A DNA stretch of 64,000 nucleotides from Bacteroidota bacterium. GTDB taxonomy: Bacteria; Bacteroidota; Bacteroidia; NS11-12g; UBA955. The notes beneath the pieces are model-generated. The model searched no databases and was not told where the DNA came from. It was given only the letters and a program-made list of their open reading frames with translations. The stretch is from contig JAIYAW010000009.1 in NCBI GenBank assembly GCA_027488835.1, positions 434,001 to 498,000 of the forward strand, given 5' to 3'. This document shows positions 38,727 to 47,553 of the stretch, piece after piece. The first letter of the stretch is position 1. Each line of letters begins with the position of its first letter. The translations under genes were made by a program, and so were the position numbers.

Positions 38727-39950
38727 TTAATTTTCAGTTGGCGGAGCGTCCCTCAACGAATTTAAATCAAACAACAATGTAAAACGCATTTGATTTTGTA
38801 GAGGATGGCGATTGCCCAATGGAATTAAATACGCCGCGTCTACACTGAGCGATTGGAATTTCAAACCAATTCCCATTGTAATATACTGACGACCTCCTTT
38901 TGTTTGCGACTCATAGAACAAACCAGAACGAACAAAGAAAGAGTTATCGTATATGTACTCTAAACCAATGTTAGTGATCCATTCGTTCATTTCTTCAGAA
39001 AACCCACCAGGGGCATCATAAAATGATTGTATCATTCCTTGAATTGGACTCACATTAGGGTCTTGGCCAATGTATTGACGGATATTGTTTCTATCAACAG
39101 AATCCTTAGAACCGTCAAAATTCCTAAGATAAAAAGGTCTCGTTGGTACCAAAAGTTTATTAAAATCTAGATATACGTTCAATTTGTTGTAATTGTCAAT
39201 TTGTGTGCTATATCCAATACCCAATTTTAAATTAGTGGGTATAAAATCTAATTTCTCTTTTGATGAATAGGTCATTTTTGAACCAATATTTTGAATATTC
39301 AATCCAAAATTAAATAGACGCTTCTTGCCGGCAACACGAATATCTGTTTTGTACAAAACGTTGATATCACCTGCTATTGAAGTTCCTGCATTGTAATCAA
39401 TTCCATTCTTAATTCCACTACCAACAATATTAGAGTAGATATAACGCAAATTAACACCCATTGATAATTTTTTAGAGAATGCCAATGCATAACCACCATC
39501 AATTGCAAATTCATTTGGATTAAAACTTCCTTGAGGATTCCCGTCGTAGTCTGTAAATTGAATATTACCTAGAGAGAAGTATCTCAATGAGCCACTTAGA
39601 ACTCCTTTTTTACCAACTTTGGAATATCCTGCTAAATATGAAAATCCTACATCATTCACCAATTGACGCAACCATGGAGCATAAGAAATTGCAAATCCTG
39701 ATGATTTTTCAGCATTCAACAAATTCGCATTGTTCCAACTTGCACTGTTCGCATCTGGGGAAAACAATGCTACCCCAACATCTCCCATTCCAGCACTGCG
39801 ACTATCTGGGGTGATTGTAAGAAATGGTACCATGGTAGTAACTGTATTCAATTGTCCAGATAATTCTTTAGACGAAATGGTATTGGTTTGTCCATAAATG
39901 CTTAATGAACTTACTGAAGCCATTATCAAAAATAAAATTTTTCTCCTCAT
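38727..39950 (-). CDS. porV: Type IX secretion system outer-membrane protein PorV
   Basis: Beta-barrel shuttle protein of the T9SS attachment complex, which delivers cargo from the translocon to the PorU sortase. The 407-residue protein starts with a signal peptide (MRRKILFLIMASVSSLSIYG) and the PorV signature TTMVPFLTITPDSRSAGMGDVGVA (in parts: VPFLTITPDSRSAGMGD) then barrel strands. I use the ATG at 39950 over a 22-codon longer frame; a TATTTTTG box on the minus strand lies 11 nt upstream. It follows porU by 87 bp. Confidence 0.94.
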   Translation of the reverse strand: MRRKILFLIMASVSSLSIYGQTNTISSKELSGQLNTVTTMVPFLTITPDSRSAGMGDVGVALFSPDANSASWNNANLLNAEKSSGFAISYAPWLRQLVNDVGFSYLAGYSKVGKKGVLSGSLRYFSLGNIQFTDYDGNPQGSFNPNEFAIDGGYALAFSKKLSMGVNLRYIYSNIVGSGIKNGIDYNAGTSIAGDINVLYKTDIRVAGKKRLFNFGLNIQNIGSKMTYSSKEKLDFIPTNLKLGIGYSTQIDNYNKLNVYLDFNKLLVPTRPFYLRNFDGSKDSVDRNNIRQYIGQDPNVSPIQGMIQSFYDAPGGFSEEMNEWITNIGLEYIYDNSFFVRSGLFYESQTKGGRQYITMGIGLKFQSLSVDAAYLIPLGNRHPLQNQMRFTLLFDLNSLRDAPPTEN

Positions 39951-40037
39951 ATGTCTTGTGGCAAAAATAGGATTTGTATTGAGAGATTTGTAATTTTTTT
40001 TCAAAAGGTTAATCATTTTTTATAATTTTATTTGCAA

Positions 40038-43000
40038 TTATCGTAATTTAATAAATTTCCCCCCAATGAATTTTGATAAACCATCGGAAGTTTTAACATT
40101 GATTTTGTAATAAAACATATTGCCATTGGCCGCAATTCCATTATCACCTCTTCCATCCCAACTAATTGCATTAAATTTTGACAAAGCAGCATATTCTAAT
40201 TTTGTTCCTTTGGCCAACAATGAACCAACAGTCGAATAAATTTCCCAATTCACAGTTAAATCCTCGCCCGACAAATTATGCGCAACCCATATATTTACTG
40301 TCTCTCCCAATGATGGATTAGGAATAGCCCCATGCTCTGAAATAATTAAATCTCTTCCCGGAACAACCTCAAATGAAATATTATTCTCCCCAGAATTGTT
40401 GTAAACATCCCAAGCTCTGCATTTAAGAGTATGCTTACCCGATGTTAACAATGGCAATGGGAAATCAATATATCCAAGTTGATATGAATTATTTTCATAC
40501 GTAAAGAAATTGTTCACTACAAATGATTTTGCATTTTCTGAACCTTCATCGAGGATGATTTCCAAATCGCGTCCAATACCAGAACCAGTTGCATTGATCC
40601 CACTCTTGTCGTAAATTCTTGCAAAAGCTTTGGACTCTGAAGAAACTTTACTGTTGTTTATAAACATTGAATCGTTAACAAATAATTGAACTTGAGGACC
40701 GGCGCTATCAATATCCTTGATCTTCTCACTTCCCCCAATATTAAAAACCCATGAACCACTTGCATCGGTTTCCCCATTTTGTGCATAGAATACAGCCCTT
40801 CCTTTTCCTATGTTGTACGCAATATCTTTGGGTACACTAAACACCAAATTGAATTTACCTCCAACTACAGAAACGGACCCTTTGTAAAGAATACTGTTTT
40901 CACTTTTAAATGGAATTTGATATGAAACTTTGTTATTGTTTAACGTGTATTTTTGGGTGGGCTTGTCATAAACCTCAACATCTAATGTACCGTTAAAATT
41001 GGTCATAATCGTTTTTAACCGTTCTGTGATATGACCGGATAGTTTAACAACAGAGAAAGCTTTTACAGTGTCCTTGAAAAGTGAAGCAGATTGACCATTA
41101 ATTGAATCAATTGACACAAAATTCTTAGGGAATGCAATTTCCATTGAAGGATCACCTAATAATGCAAATTTATTATCTTCTGACATTTGCCAACTATGAC
41201 TTGGCCTATTTTTCAACCGTTTGTATACTTCTCCCAATGTAGGAATAGGTTGATTTGGCTTAGGAAAACCGTATTTTGTCCAAAACGCATCGTTGATAAT
41301 TGTATTCCCCGATACGAAAACCAATCTTGTTGTGGTCATAAGTCCTATGGCACCTCCGTTGGGATTCAAAAGCGATAATTCTCCACCACTTTGAAATTTA
41401 GGATCATCATATCTCGCAAATTCGCATGTAGCAGTAAATAGTACAGGCATTTTGTACTTATTGTTCCATGAGTTGATCATTGTCATATCTAAAATTTCTT
41501 CTTGCGCCCAACCCTTTTCGCCTCCATGTCCTTGGTAATTCATGAACAAAGTTCCATCACTCATTGCGCTGTTAATTGCGCTGCTCGCTTCAGGATACTT
41601 TTCATTATTGCCGTTTGTAACTTGCTTGAATGCATCGGCAAATATTTTGTTTAACCTAAGGTTCGGATAATTGTTGGCGATGTATGTTGCGTATTGTTCT
41701 GACTCTTCTGTAAATTCCGCTTCGTAAGATTTATCTATATCGTCACAAACAAATGTCAATCGATTTCTCCACGAGCCTAAAGCCTTTTTATCGGAATATC
41801 GTTTTAATTTATTTACAACACCCTGGGCATCCGTTTGTGTTCTGCATGGAATGCGACCGATTACTATGTCCAAACTGTCATTATGAATGGCCGGGTTGCC
41901 GGAATTGGTTTGCAAATATCCCAAGAAGTCATCCAAACAAAATAATGATTGCTTGTCTGTTCCATTGGTTGATTGGTAAATAGGAATAAAATTAGAATTA
42001 GGAGAAACCCTACCCTGCATATCGTATGAAGCAGTTCCCACCAATAAAACGTATTTCAGTTTTTTGTTTGATTTGAAAAATTCGGAACGAATGTAATTTC
42101 TAATGGCAACCAAATCTGATTGACCTCCACCGTATTCATTGTAAATATCATACAAATTTGTAACCTTAGTGGCATATTGATCGTAATCAGTCCTGAATTT
42201 TGCCAAATCATTTGAGGCCGCCAAGAAATCAGGATGAGAAATAATTAGAAAATCAAGGTTTGCACCTTGCAAAATATTCTGATTTTTGATTTCACTAACA
42301 AATTTGGGTGTATATGAAAAGTTATCATCGAATGCCCAAATTCTAGAAACTTTTTGATTGCTATCTGTAAGGATTTCAAGATTACCATTGTTATTCGAAA
42401 AAGGAATTTGAACAATTTTGTTAGGATTTGAAACATTCAGAAACAAAAAATTTGAGCTGGAACTATTAAATCTAAATTTAAACTGTCCTCCACCCAATGC
42501 GGCGATCGTGTTTTGAATTGGAAATTGTTTTTGGTAGAAACTTAAAGGTTCTTTGTATGTAATTTCATAGTAATCTAAATAAATACCGTCTTTGCTATTT
42601 CTTCTGAATAATTTTAAATTCATTGCTACATTCCCTGATGAAACTGGAACATTCAACATTTTTTTCAATGAGGGATATATTGTTTCATATTCGCCGTTTC
42701 GTCTCAACGGAATATTTGCAGCTATATTGCTGGCTTTTATAATTACCCTACCTGTGTCGTTATTCATTCCCACACCAATTGAAAATAATATATTGACGGT
42801 ATCAACCCCTGAAGGTAATTGCTCAACGAAAGTCCTATCCAATGTTTCATTCCCTAATTTTTCACCTACCCAAAATCTACCCATGTTGGTAGGATTTACA
42901 AGATTGGTGTCGTGAAAAATAATCGATTCATTGTAATTGATTATTATAGGATTTTTTTCTGTTGGCGATTTGGCAATTTCAATTCGGCTTCCTTTAACGT

Positions 43001-43451
43001 TGTTATAACCCAAAATACCAAATGCTTGATTCGAATAAAAATTTACAAAGTGTTCATAATTCTTACCGTTAAACACTATATCGCGAACGGATTGCTTAAA
43101 GATTAATATGTAATCATTTTGATCGAAAACCCCATCCTGCTCTCCAATAACTAAAATTGGCACCTCTGCCAAACCACTACGAAGGCTGTCATTGGTTTCA
43201 ACCAATTCTTTACCTTGAATAGAATAAAAATGGATGTTTTGTGGATTTAAATTTGAGGGATTCAATCCAAATTGGGCAAGTTGATTGTAATTGATTTTAT
43301 AAACTCCAGTATTCGCGAATTCCAATTTAACCCATTTACCTGACGATAAAATCCCATCAGCTAACAATGAAAATGGCAAAATTATCGAAATGACCAAAAG
43401 GACAATAATTCGCTGTAGATGTGTTGTGAATAGTGGATGTTTCGCTCGCAT
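40038..43451 (-). CDS. porU: Type IX secretion system sortase PorU
   Basis: Gingipain-like cysteine peptidase (C25) at the cell surface that removes T9SS sorting domains and attaches cargo. The 1137-residue protein has a signal peptide, an N-terminal beta domain, the C25 catalytic domain (~395-780), with catalytic His642 in NYQGHGGEKGW and Cys676 in LFTATCEFARYDDP, and C-terminal Ig-like domains ending with a T9SS-like tail (WDGRGDNGIAANGNMFYYKI ... GGKFIKLR). Lies directly upstream of porV, the usual pair. Confidence 0.93.
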   Translation of the reverse strand: MRAKHPLFTTHLQRIIVLLVISIILPFSLLADGILSSGKWVKLEFANTGVYKINYNQLAQFGLNPSNLNPQNIHFYSIQGKELVETNDSLRSGLAEVPILVIGEQDGVFDQNDYILIFKQSVRDIVFNGKNYEHFVNFYSNQAFGILGYNNVKGSRIEIAKSPTEKNPIIINYNESIIFHDTNLVNPTNMGRFWVGEKLGNETLDRTFVEQLPSGVDTVNILFSIGVGMNNDTGRVIIKASNIAANIPLRRNGEYETIYPSLKKMLNVPVSSGNVAMNLKLFRRNSKDGIYLDYYEITYKEPLSFYQKQFPIQNTIAALGGGQFKFRFNSSSSNFLFLNVSNPNKIVQIPFSNNNGNLEILTDSNQKVSRIWAFDDNFSYTPKFVSEIKNQNILQGANLDFLIISHPDFLAASNDLAKFRTDYDQYATKVTNLYDIYNEYGGGQSDLVAIRNYIRSEFFKSNKKLKYVLLVGTASYDMQGRVSPNSNFIPIYQSTNGTDKQSLFCLDDFLGYLQTNSGNPAIHNDSLDIVIGRIPCRTQTDAQGVVNKLKRYSDKKALGSWRNRLTFVCDDIDKSYEAEFTEESEQYATYIANNYPNLRLNKIFADAFKQVTNGNNEKYPEASSAINSAMSDGTLFMNYQGHGGEKGWAQEEILDMTMINSWNNKYKMPVLFTATCEFARYDDPKFQSGGELSLLNPNGGAIGLMTTTRLVFVSGNTIINDAFWTKYGFPKPNQPIPTLGEVYKRLKNRPSHSWQMSEDNKFALLGDPSMEIAFPKNFVSIDSINGQSASLFKDTVKAFSVVKLSGHITERLKTIMTNFNGTLDVEVYDKPTQKYTLNNNKVSYQIPFKSENSILYKGSVSVVGGKFNLVFSVPKDIAYNIGKGRAVFYAQNGETDASGSWVFNIGGSEKIKDIDSAGPQVQLFVNDSMFINNSKVSSESKAFARIYDKSGINATGSGIGRDLEIILDEGSENAKSFVVNNFFTYENNSYQLGYIDFPLPLLTSGKHTLKCRAWDVYNNSGENNISFEVVPGRDLIISEHGAIPNPSLGETVNIWVAHNLSGEDLTVNWEIYSTVGSLLAKGTKLEYAALSKFNAISWDGRGDNGIAANGNMFYYKINVKTSDGLSKFIGGKFIKLR

Positions 43452-43589
43452 GAGTTTGGTAAATCAGAAATAGAACGTAAAATTCGTAAATAAATTTCAT
43501 AATTGCCATTTTTGAGGGTGATAAATCAAGAAAAAAACAAAATTATACAACTTGAATTTTCATTAAACGGAATATTTACGAAATTTTTT

Positions 43590-43619
43590 TTTGAATTTTG
43601 CGTTTTATACTTACTTTTG
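43590..43619 (+). promoter_or_regulatory. Promoter of the porP/sprF gene
   Basis: TTTG (43590-43593), an 18-bp spacer, then TACTTTTG (43612-43619), 16 nt before the ATG. Confidence 0.6.
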
Positions 43620-43635
43620 TTTCAAACTATAAAAC

Positions 43636-44643
43636 ATGAAAAGAGCATTACGCACTATTTTATTTGGTTTATTATTCAGCAGCAGTGTTACTGTATTCGG
43701 GCAAGATCCTGAATTAACTCAGTTTTATGCAGCTCCTGTTTATACAAATCCTGCATTGGCTGGTTCTGCAGTTTGTCAAACTGGCGCAGCCGGTCGATTG
43801 GCTTTAAACTATAGAAATCAATGGCCAAATCTTCCTGGAACGTTTCGTTCATTCTGCGCATCTTGGGATCAACATATCCCAGCGGTAGGCGGTGGACTTG
43901 GTGCAATGGTATTTCATGATATCGCTGGTTCTGGATTATTAACTTCAACTACAATTTCAGGAGTTTACAGCTATTTATTACCTATTGGTAGAGGCGGTGG
44001 ACGTGTATTCATGCGATTTGGTTTGCAAGGATCAATGGCATTTAAAAGCATCGATTTTAATCGTTTGAAATTTGGTGATCAAATTTTACCTACGCAAGGA
44101 TTCAAAAACCCAACCGGAGAGCAAGTTCCTGCTCAAAGTATTTCTTATCCTAACTTCAACGCTGGTTGGATTATGTACAATAGCAAGTTTTATATGGGCC
44201 TTGCAGTTCACAACATCAATCAACCTAACTGGAGTTTTTACAACAATCCAGATGAAATTCTTCCAAGAAGGTATACTGTTCATGCGGGTGGTGTAATTAA
44301 ACTTTCTAAAAGTCGTTACGAAGAAAATACTTTCTCTCCGAACGCCTTGTTTATGATGCAAAGAAACTTCACTCAACTTAACTTAGGATTCTATGCAAAC
44401 AAAGGTCCTTTGGTAACAGGTTTATGGTTCCGCCAAACATTTGGAAACTATAAAAATTCTGATGCCGTTATCATGCTTGTTGGTTTCAGAAAAGACAGAT
44501 TTAAATTCGGATACAGTTATGACTTTACTGTAAGTGATGGTAGAAGCGCTATCCCTTCAAGTCATGAAGTAAGTGCTACAATTGATTGGTGTGTTCCACC
44601 CGGAGGAAAGCCATTCAAACCTTTGAAGTGTCCAGAGTTCTAA
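43636..44643 (+). CDS. Type IX secretion membrane protein PorP/SprF family
   Basis: Outer-membrane protein of the PorP/SprF family. The 335-residue protein has a signal peptide (MKRALRTILFGLLFSSSVTV) followed by the family opening DPELTQFYAAPVYTNPALAGS and barrel strands. SprF-type proteins are needed for secretion of type B cargo such as SprB in Flavobacterium johnsoniae, which fits with the two large type B proteins in this window. Divergent from porU. Which cargo it serves cannot be told. Confidence 0.92.
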   Translation: MKRALRTILFGLLFSSSVTVFGQDPELTQFYAAPVYTNPALAGSAVCQTGAAGRLALNYRNQWPNLPGTFRSFCASWDQHIPAVGGGLGAMVFHDIAGSGLLTSTTISGVYSYLLPIGRGGGRVFMRFGLQGSMAFKSIDFNRLKFGDQILPTQGFKNPTGEQVPAQSISYPNFNAGWIMYNSKFYMGLAVHNINQPNWSFYNNPDEILPRRYTVHAGGVIKLSKSRYEENTFSPNALFMMQRNFTQLNLGFYANKGPLVTGLWFRQTFGNYKNSDAVIMLVGFRKDRFKFGYSYDFTVSDGRSAIPSSHEVSATIDWCVPPGGKPFKPLKCPEF

Positions 44644-44652
44644 ACACAATAC

Positions 44653-44682
44653 AAAAAAGTCCGTTTTAACGGACTTTTTTTT
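44653..44682 (+). terminator. Terminator after porP/sprF
   Basis: Stem AAGTCCGTT / AACGGACTT followed by a run of eight or nine T. Its T run overlaps the -33 TTTG of the gldJ promoter. Confidence 0.85.
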
Positions 44683-44711
44683 TGGAATAAATAAAAATTT
44701 CACTATGTTTG
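44681..44711 (+). promoter_or_regulatory. Promoter of gldJ
   Basis: TTTG (44681-44684), 19-bp spacer, TATGTTTG (44704-44711). The -33 element is the end of the upstream terminator's T run, an economical overlap. Confidence 0.6.
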
Positions 44712-44768
44712 CAAATAATACGGTATTTCTGTCGTTATATAATTCAAACAATGACAACTGTTAAACAA

Positions 44769-46424
44769 ATGAAAAACACTTGGTTATTGGCAACTATAGT
44801 TGCTATGGGCTTCACCGCATGTGGACCTAAGAACGTAAGTAAAACTACTGGCCAATCGTATAACGATGCGAAATGGGGTGGATTTGCTAATCCTAAGTAC
44901 AAAGGGCAAGAAACTGGCCCTGGTTTGGTTTTGGTAGAAGGTGGCAATTTTGTCATGGGTAACACTGAAACTGATCTTCAATATGACAACAACAATGTTG
45001 AAAGATCTGTTACAGTAAATTCATTCTACATGGACGAAACGGAAGTGAGCAATCTTCAGTACAGAGAATACATTTATTGGTTAATGCGCGTTTACAACGC
45101 AGAAGCCGGTGGACGTCAGAACAAAATCAAATTTGCTGGTCAAACCATTGGTGAAGAAGAACGTTTGTTTGAAAAAGCGTTACCTGACACCAACTGTTGG
45201 AGAAGTAAATTGGCATTCAATGAGCCGTTTGTAGAATACTACTTCCGTCATCCTTCTTATAAAGATTATCCTGTGGTAGGTGTAAATTGGCACAAAGCGT
45301 CTGAATATGCAAAATGGAGAAGCGACCGTGTAAACGAAGCCATTCTTGATAAAAAAGGAATTATTAAATTTGATGTTTCTAATGCCCAACTAAAAGAGGC
45401 TCCTAATAATCAATTTAACACAAAAGCTTATTTGGCTGGTCAAGACGCAGGTATTTTCAGCGGTACCACAGAAGATGGTTCTGTTGCTAAACCAATTAAA
45501 GGTCAAAACATGTTAGGTAAAAAACCATTGACTAATTTTGCAAAAGCAAAGAAAAAAGACCAAAAACGTTACAAAGTAAATATTGAAGATGGTATTTTCC
45601 TACCTGAATACAGACTTCCTACAGAAGCTGAGTGGGAATATGCAGCTCAAGCCAACATTGGAAATACCCAATTTAGTAACGTAGACGATAAGAAAATTTA
45701 CTCTTGGAACGATTATACCATTCGTATTAAAGATGGCAATGAAAAAGATCGTGGTAAAATAAGAATGAACGTAATGCGTGCTAAAGGCGACAATGCAGGT
45801 TTAGCAGCTGGAGAATTGAATGATGCAGGTATTATTACTACACCAGTATTTTCATATTGGCCGAACGCTTATGGTTTGTACAATATGAATGGTAACGTAT
45901 CGGAGTGGGTAATGGATGTTTTCCGTCCGTTGTCTTTAGAAGATATGGATGGATTCATGCCTTTCCGTGGTAACAAATTTGAAAATCCTAAGTTAGATCA
46001 AAATGGTCCTAATGGTTTGTCAGAAAAAGATGAGTTGGGTCGTTTGGTATACGAAGATGTTACTGAAACTAAAATCAAAGAAGGCGGAAGAAGAAACTAT
46101 TCTAAATCAGATAACATAGGTTACAGAGACGTTGAAAACGATGCTAAATTGAAAGACGAAGAATTTAAATACGAATATGGTATTACCACACTTATTGACG
46201 ACAAAGCTCGTGTAATTAAAGGTGGTAGCTGGAACGATCGTGTTTACTACTCAACCCCAGGTACTAGAAGATTTTTAGACCAAGATTTTGCTACTTCAAC
46301 CCTTGGCTTCCGTTGTGCAATGATTAGAATTGGTTCACCAGTTGGTAATGCTTCTAAGAAATACAACAACTTACCATCAAGCGGTATTGATAAGAAAACA
46401 AAAAGAAAATCAGGACAATATTAA
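44769..46424 (+). CDS. gldJ: Gliding motility / T9SS lipoprotein GldJ
   Basis: Outer-membrane lipoprotein needed for gliding and stability of T9SS parts in F. johnsoniae. The 551-residue protein has a lipoprotein signal (MKNTWLLATIVAMGFTAC), then an FGE-sulfatase (SUMF1-like) fold with GPGLVLVEGGNFVMGNTE, the central PEYRLPTEAEWEYAAQA, NMNGNVSEWVMDVF and RVIKGGSWNDRVYYSTPGTRR, and a final FRCAMIRIG. The long insert and length fit GldJ better than GldK. The ATG at 44769 places the lipobox correctly; an ATG at 44751 would also be possible. Adjacent to porU-porV as in F. johnsoniae. Confidence 0.88.
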   Translation: MKNTWLLATIVAMGFTACGPKNVSKTTGQSYNDAKWGGFANPKYKGQETGPGLVLVEGGNFVMGNTETDLQYDNNNVERSVTVNSFYMDETEVSNLQYREYIYWLMRVYNAEAGGRQNKIKFAGQTIGEEERLFEKALPDTNCWRSKLAFNEPFVEYYFRHPSYKDYPVVGVNWHKASEYAKWRSDRVNEAILDKKGIIKFDVSNAQLKEAPNNQFNTKAYLAGQDAGIFSGTTEDGSVAKPIKGQNMLGKKPLTNFAKAKKKDQKRYKVNIEDGIFLPEYRLPTEAEWEYAAQANIGNTQFSNVDDKKIYSWNDYTIRIKDGNEKDRGKIRMNVMRAKGDNAGLAAGELNDAGIITTPVFSYWPNAYGLYNMNGNVSEWVMDVFRPLSLEDMDGFMPFRGNKFENPKLDQNGPNGLSEKDELGRLVYEDVTETKIKEGGRRNYSKSDNIGYRDVENDAKLKDEEFKYEYGITTLIDDKARVIKGGSWNDRVYYSTPGTRRFLDQDFATSTLGFRCAMIRIGSPVGNASKKYNNLPSSGIDKKTKRKSGQY

Positions 46425-46443
46425 TCCTAGAAAAGATATTTCA

Positions 46444-46472
46444 AAAAGCCCCGGAAACGGGGCTTTTTTTTG
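46444..46472 (+). terminator. Terminator of gldJ
   Basis: Hairpin AGCCCCGG AA ACGGGGCT (core at 46447-46464) with a T run. The same hairpin core occurs inverted at 46687-46704. Confidence 0.9.
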
Positions 46473-46670
46473 TGCTCATAATTTTTAGTTTAGTTATTCG
46501 AATACAAGATTATATTCAATAATATGAGAAAACCTTGTAGCATGAAACACGTTTTATTTCAACTATTTAGCACCATTACTACAAATACGAATGCTATCTG
46601 AAATTAGCTTAATAAATGTCAATGATTGAATGAATCCATTTAATTGGGCCCATTAAATTGATTATGGAAA

Positions 46671-46704
46671 AATATTAAAAAAGAAAAGCCCCGTTTCCGG
46701 GGCT
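46671..46704 (-). terminator. Terminator of tRNA-Gly
   Basis: On the minus strand, core identical to the gldJ terminator (AGCCCCGG AA ACGGGGCT), followed by TTTTCTTTTTTT. It starts 11 bp past the tRNA end. The ~220 bp between the two hairpins holds no gene that I can see. Confidence 0.85.
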
Positions 46705-46714
46705 CCTGTGTTTG

Positions 46715-46787
46715 AGCGAGAAACGAGACTCGAACTCGCGACCCTCACCTTGGCAAGGTGATGCTCTACCAACTGAGCTATTCTCGC
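46715..46787 (-). tRNA. tRNA-Gly (GCC)
   Basis: A full cloverleaf on the minus strand: acceptor GCGAGAA / TTCTCGC, D arm with AGCTCAGTTGGTAGAGC, anticodon stem TCACC / GGTGA with loop TTGCCAA (anticodon GCC), T arm with GTTCGAGTC. 73 nt; CCA is not encoded. A promoter and terminator fit on either side. Confidence 0.97.
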
Positions 46788-46820
46788 ATGAAAAGGATAT
46801 CTTTTTCCTCTTTGGTGGTG

Positions 46821-46852
46821 CAAAGGTAAGTGAAAAGGATTCACATTGTCAA
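46821..46852 (-). promoter_or_regulatory. Promoter of tRNA-Gly
   Basis: On the minus strand TTGACA (46852-46847), an 18-bp spacer, then TACCTTTG (46828-46821). This is the best-formed promoter of the window. Confidence 0.75.
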
Positions 46853-46984
46853 GTAAAACCTGATATTTTTTTAAGTTTTTTTAACAATAAAGAAATAGTT
46901 AAAAGGATATAATGAGAACATTGCAGATATTAACTTAATATATATAATGGCTTCAAATTATGAAAGTGAATCAGTTAAAATAAA

Positions 46985-47360
46985 AAAGGCAGCCCTATAA
47001 GCCGGGTTCTGTGCCCACAGTTTTTGCCGTGGTATCTATCATTTATCTAGGATATACTTCGCAGTATACCTCAATCGACCTACCCTTCTGGCTTATCCGA
47101 AGATAATTGGGCGAGCCGCCCTTTGATCCAGGTTTATTTGGTCTTTCAACTCGCAAGGTTTATCCCAATTTTGATTCACATCAAAACGAGTGGGCTCTTA
47201 CCCCACTTTTTCACCCTTACCCCCGAAGAGGCGGTTTAGTTTCTGTGACACTTTCTGTAACTTTGGTTGCCCAAAATCCCTTCCAGTTAGGAAGTGCGAC
47301 GCCCTGTGTTGCCCGGACTTTCCTACTCACTTGCGTGAGTCGATAGATCAGACTGCCTTT
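46985..47360 (-). ncRNA. rnpB: RNase P RNA
   Basis: Catalytic RNA of RNase P, on the minus strand, about 375 nt. The conserved 5' core AGGAAAGTCCGGGCAACACA and the 3' segment ACAGAACCCGGCTTATAGGG are present. The 5' AAGGCAG pairs with 3' CTGCCTT to make P1, which sets the ends. A T run follows. Type A-like bacterial RNA; ends are estimated to within a few bases. Confidence 0.93.
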
Positions 47361-47363
47361 GCA

Positions 47364-47392
47364 CAAAGATAGGTACAAACTTAAAAGCCCAA
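47364..47392 (-). promoter_or_regulatory. Promoter of rnpB
   Basis: On the minus strand TTG (from 47392), 18 bp, then TATCTTTG (47371-47364). The predicted start coincides with the 5' end of P1. Confidence 0.6.
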
Positions 47393-47553
47393 CCAAAAAT
47401 TTGAATTGTATTCATTCTTTAGCCAAATATCGAATTACATAAATTGTGTAAATCTAAAACCCATTGTGGGCAAACATTCACATCTTCATATTCTTTTATC
47501 CTATCTTTGTGAAAATAAGAATATTCCTTTTTTATCCCTAAAAAATTAAAAAA

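Noticed and set aside
44769-46424. GldK instead of GldJ
   Set aside because: Length (551 residues), the long insert in the middle, the opening after the lipobox and linkage to porU-porV fit GldJ better; no gldL/gldM/gldN follows.
47107-47346. Plus-strand frames within 46985-47360
   Set aside because: The region is RNase P RNA on the minus strand; its conserved core sequences explain it.
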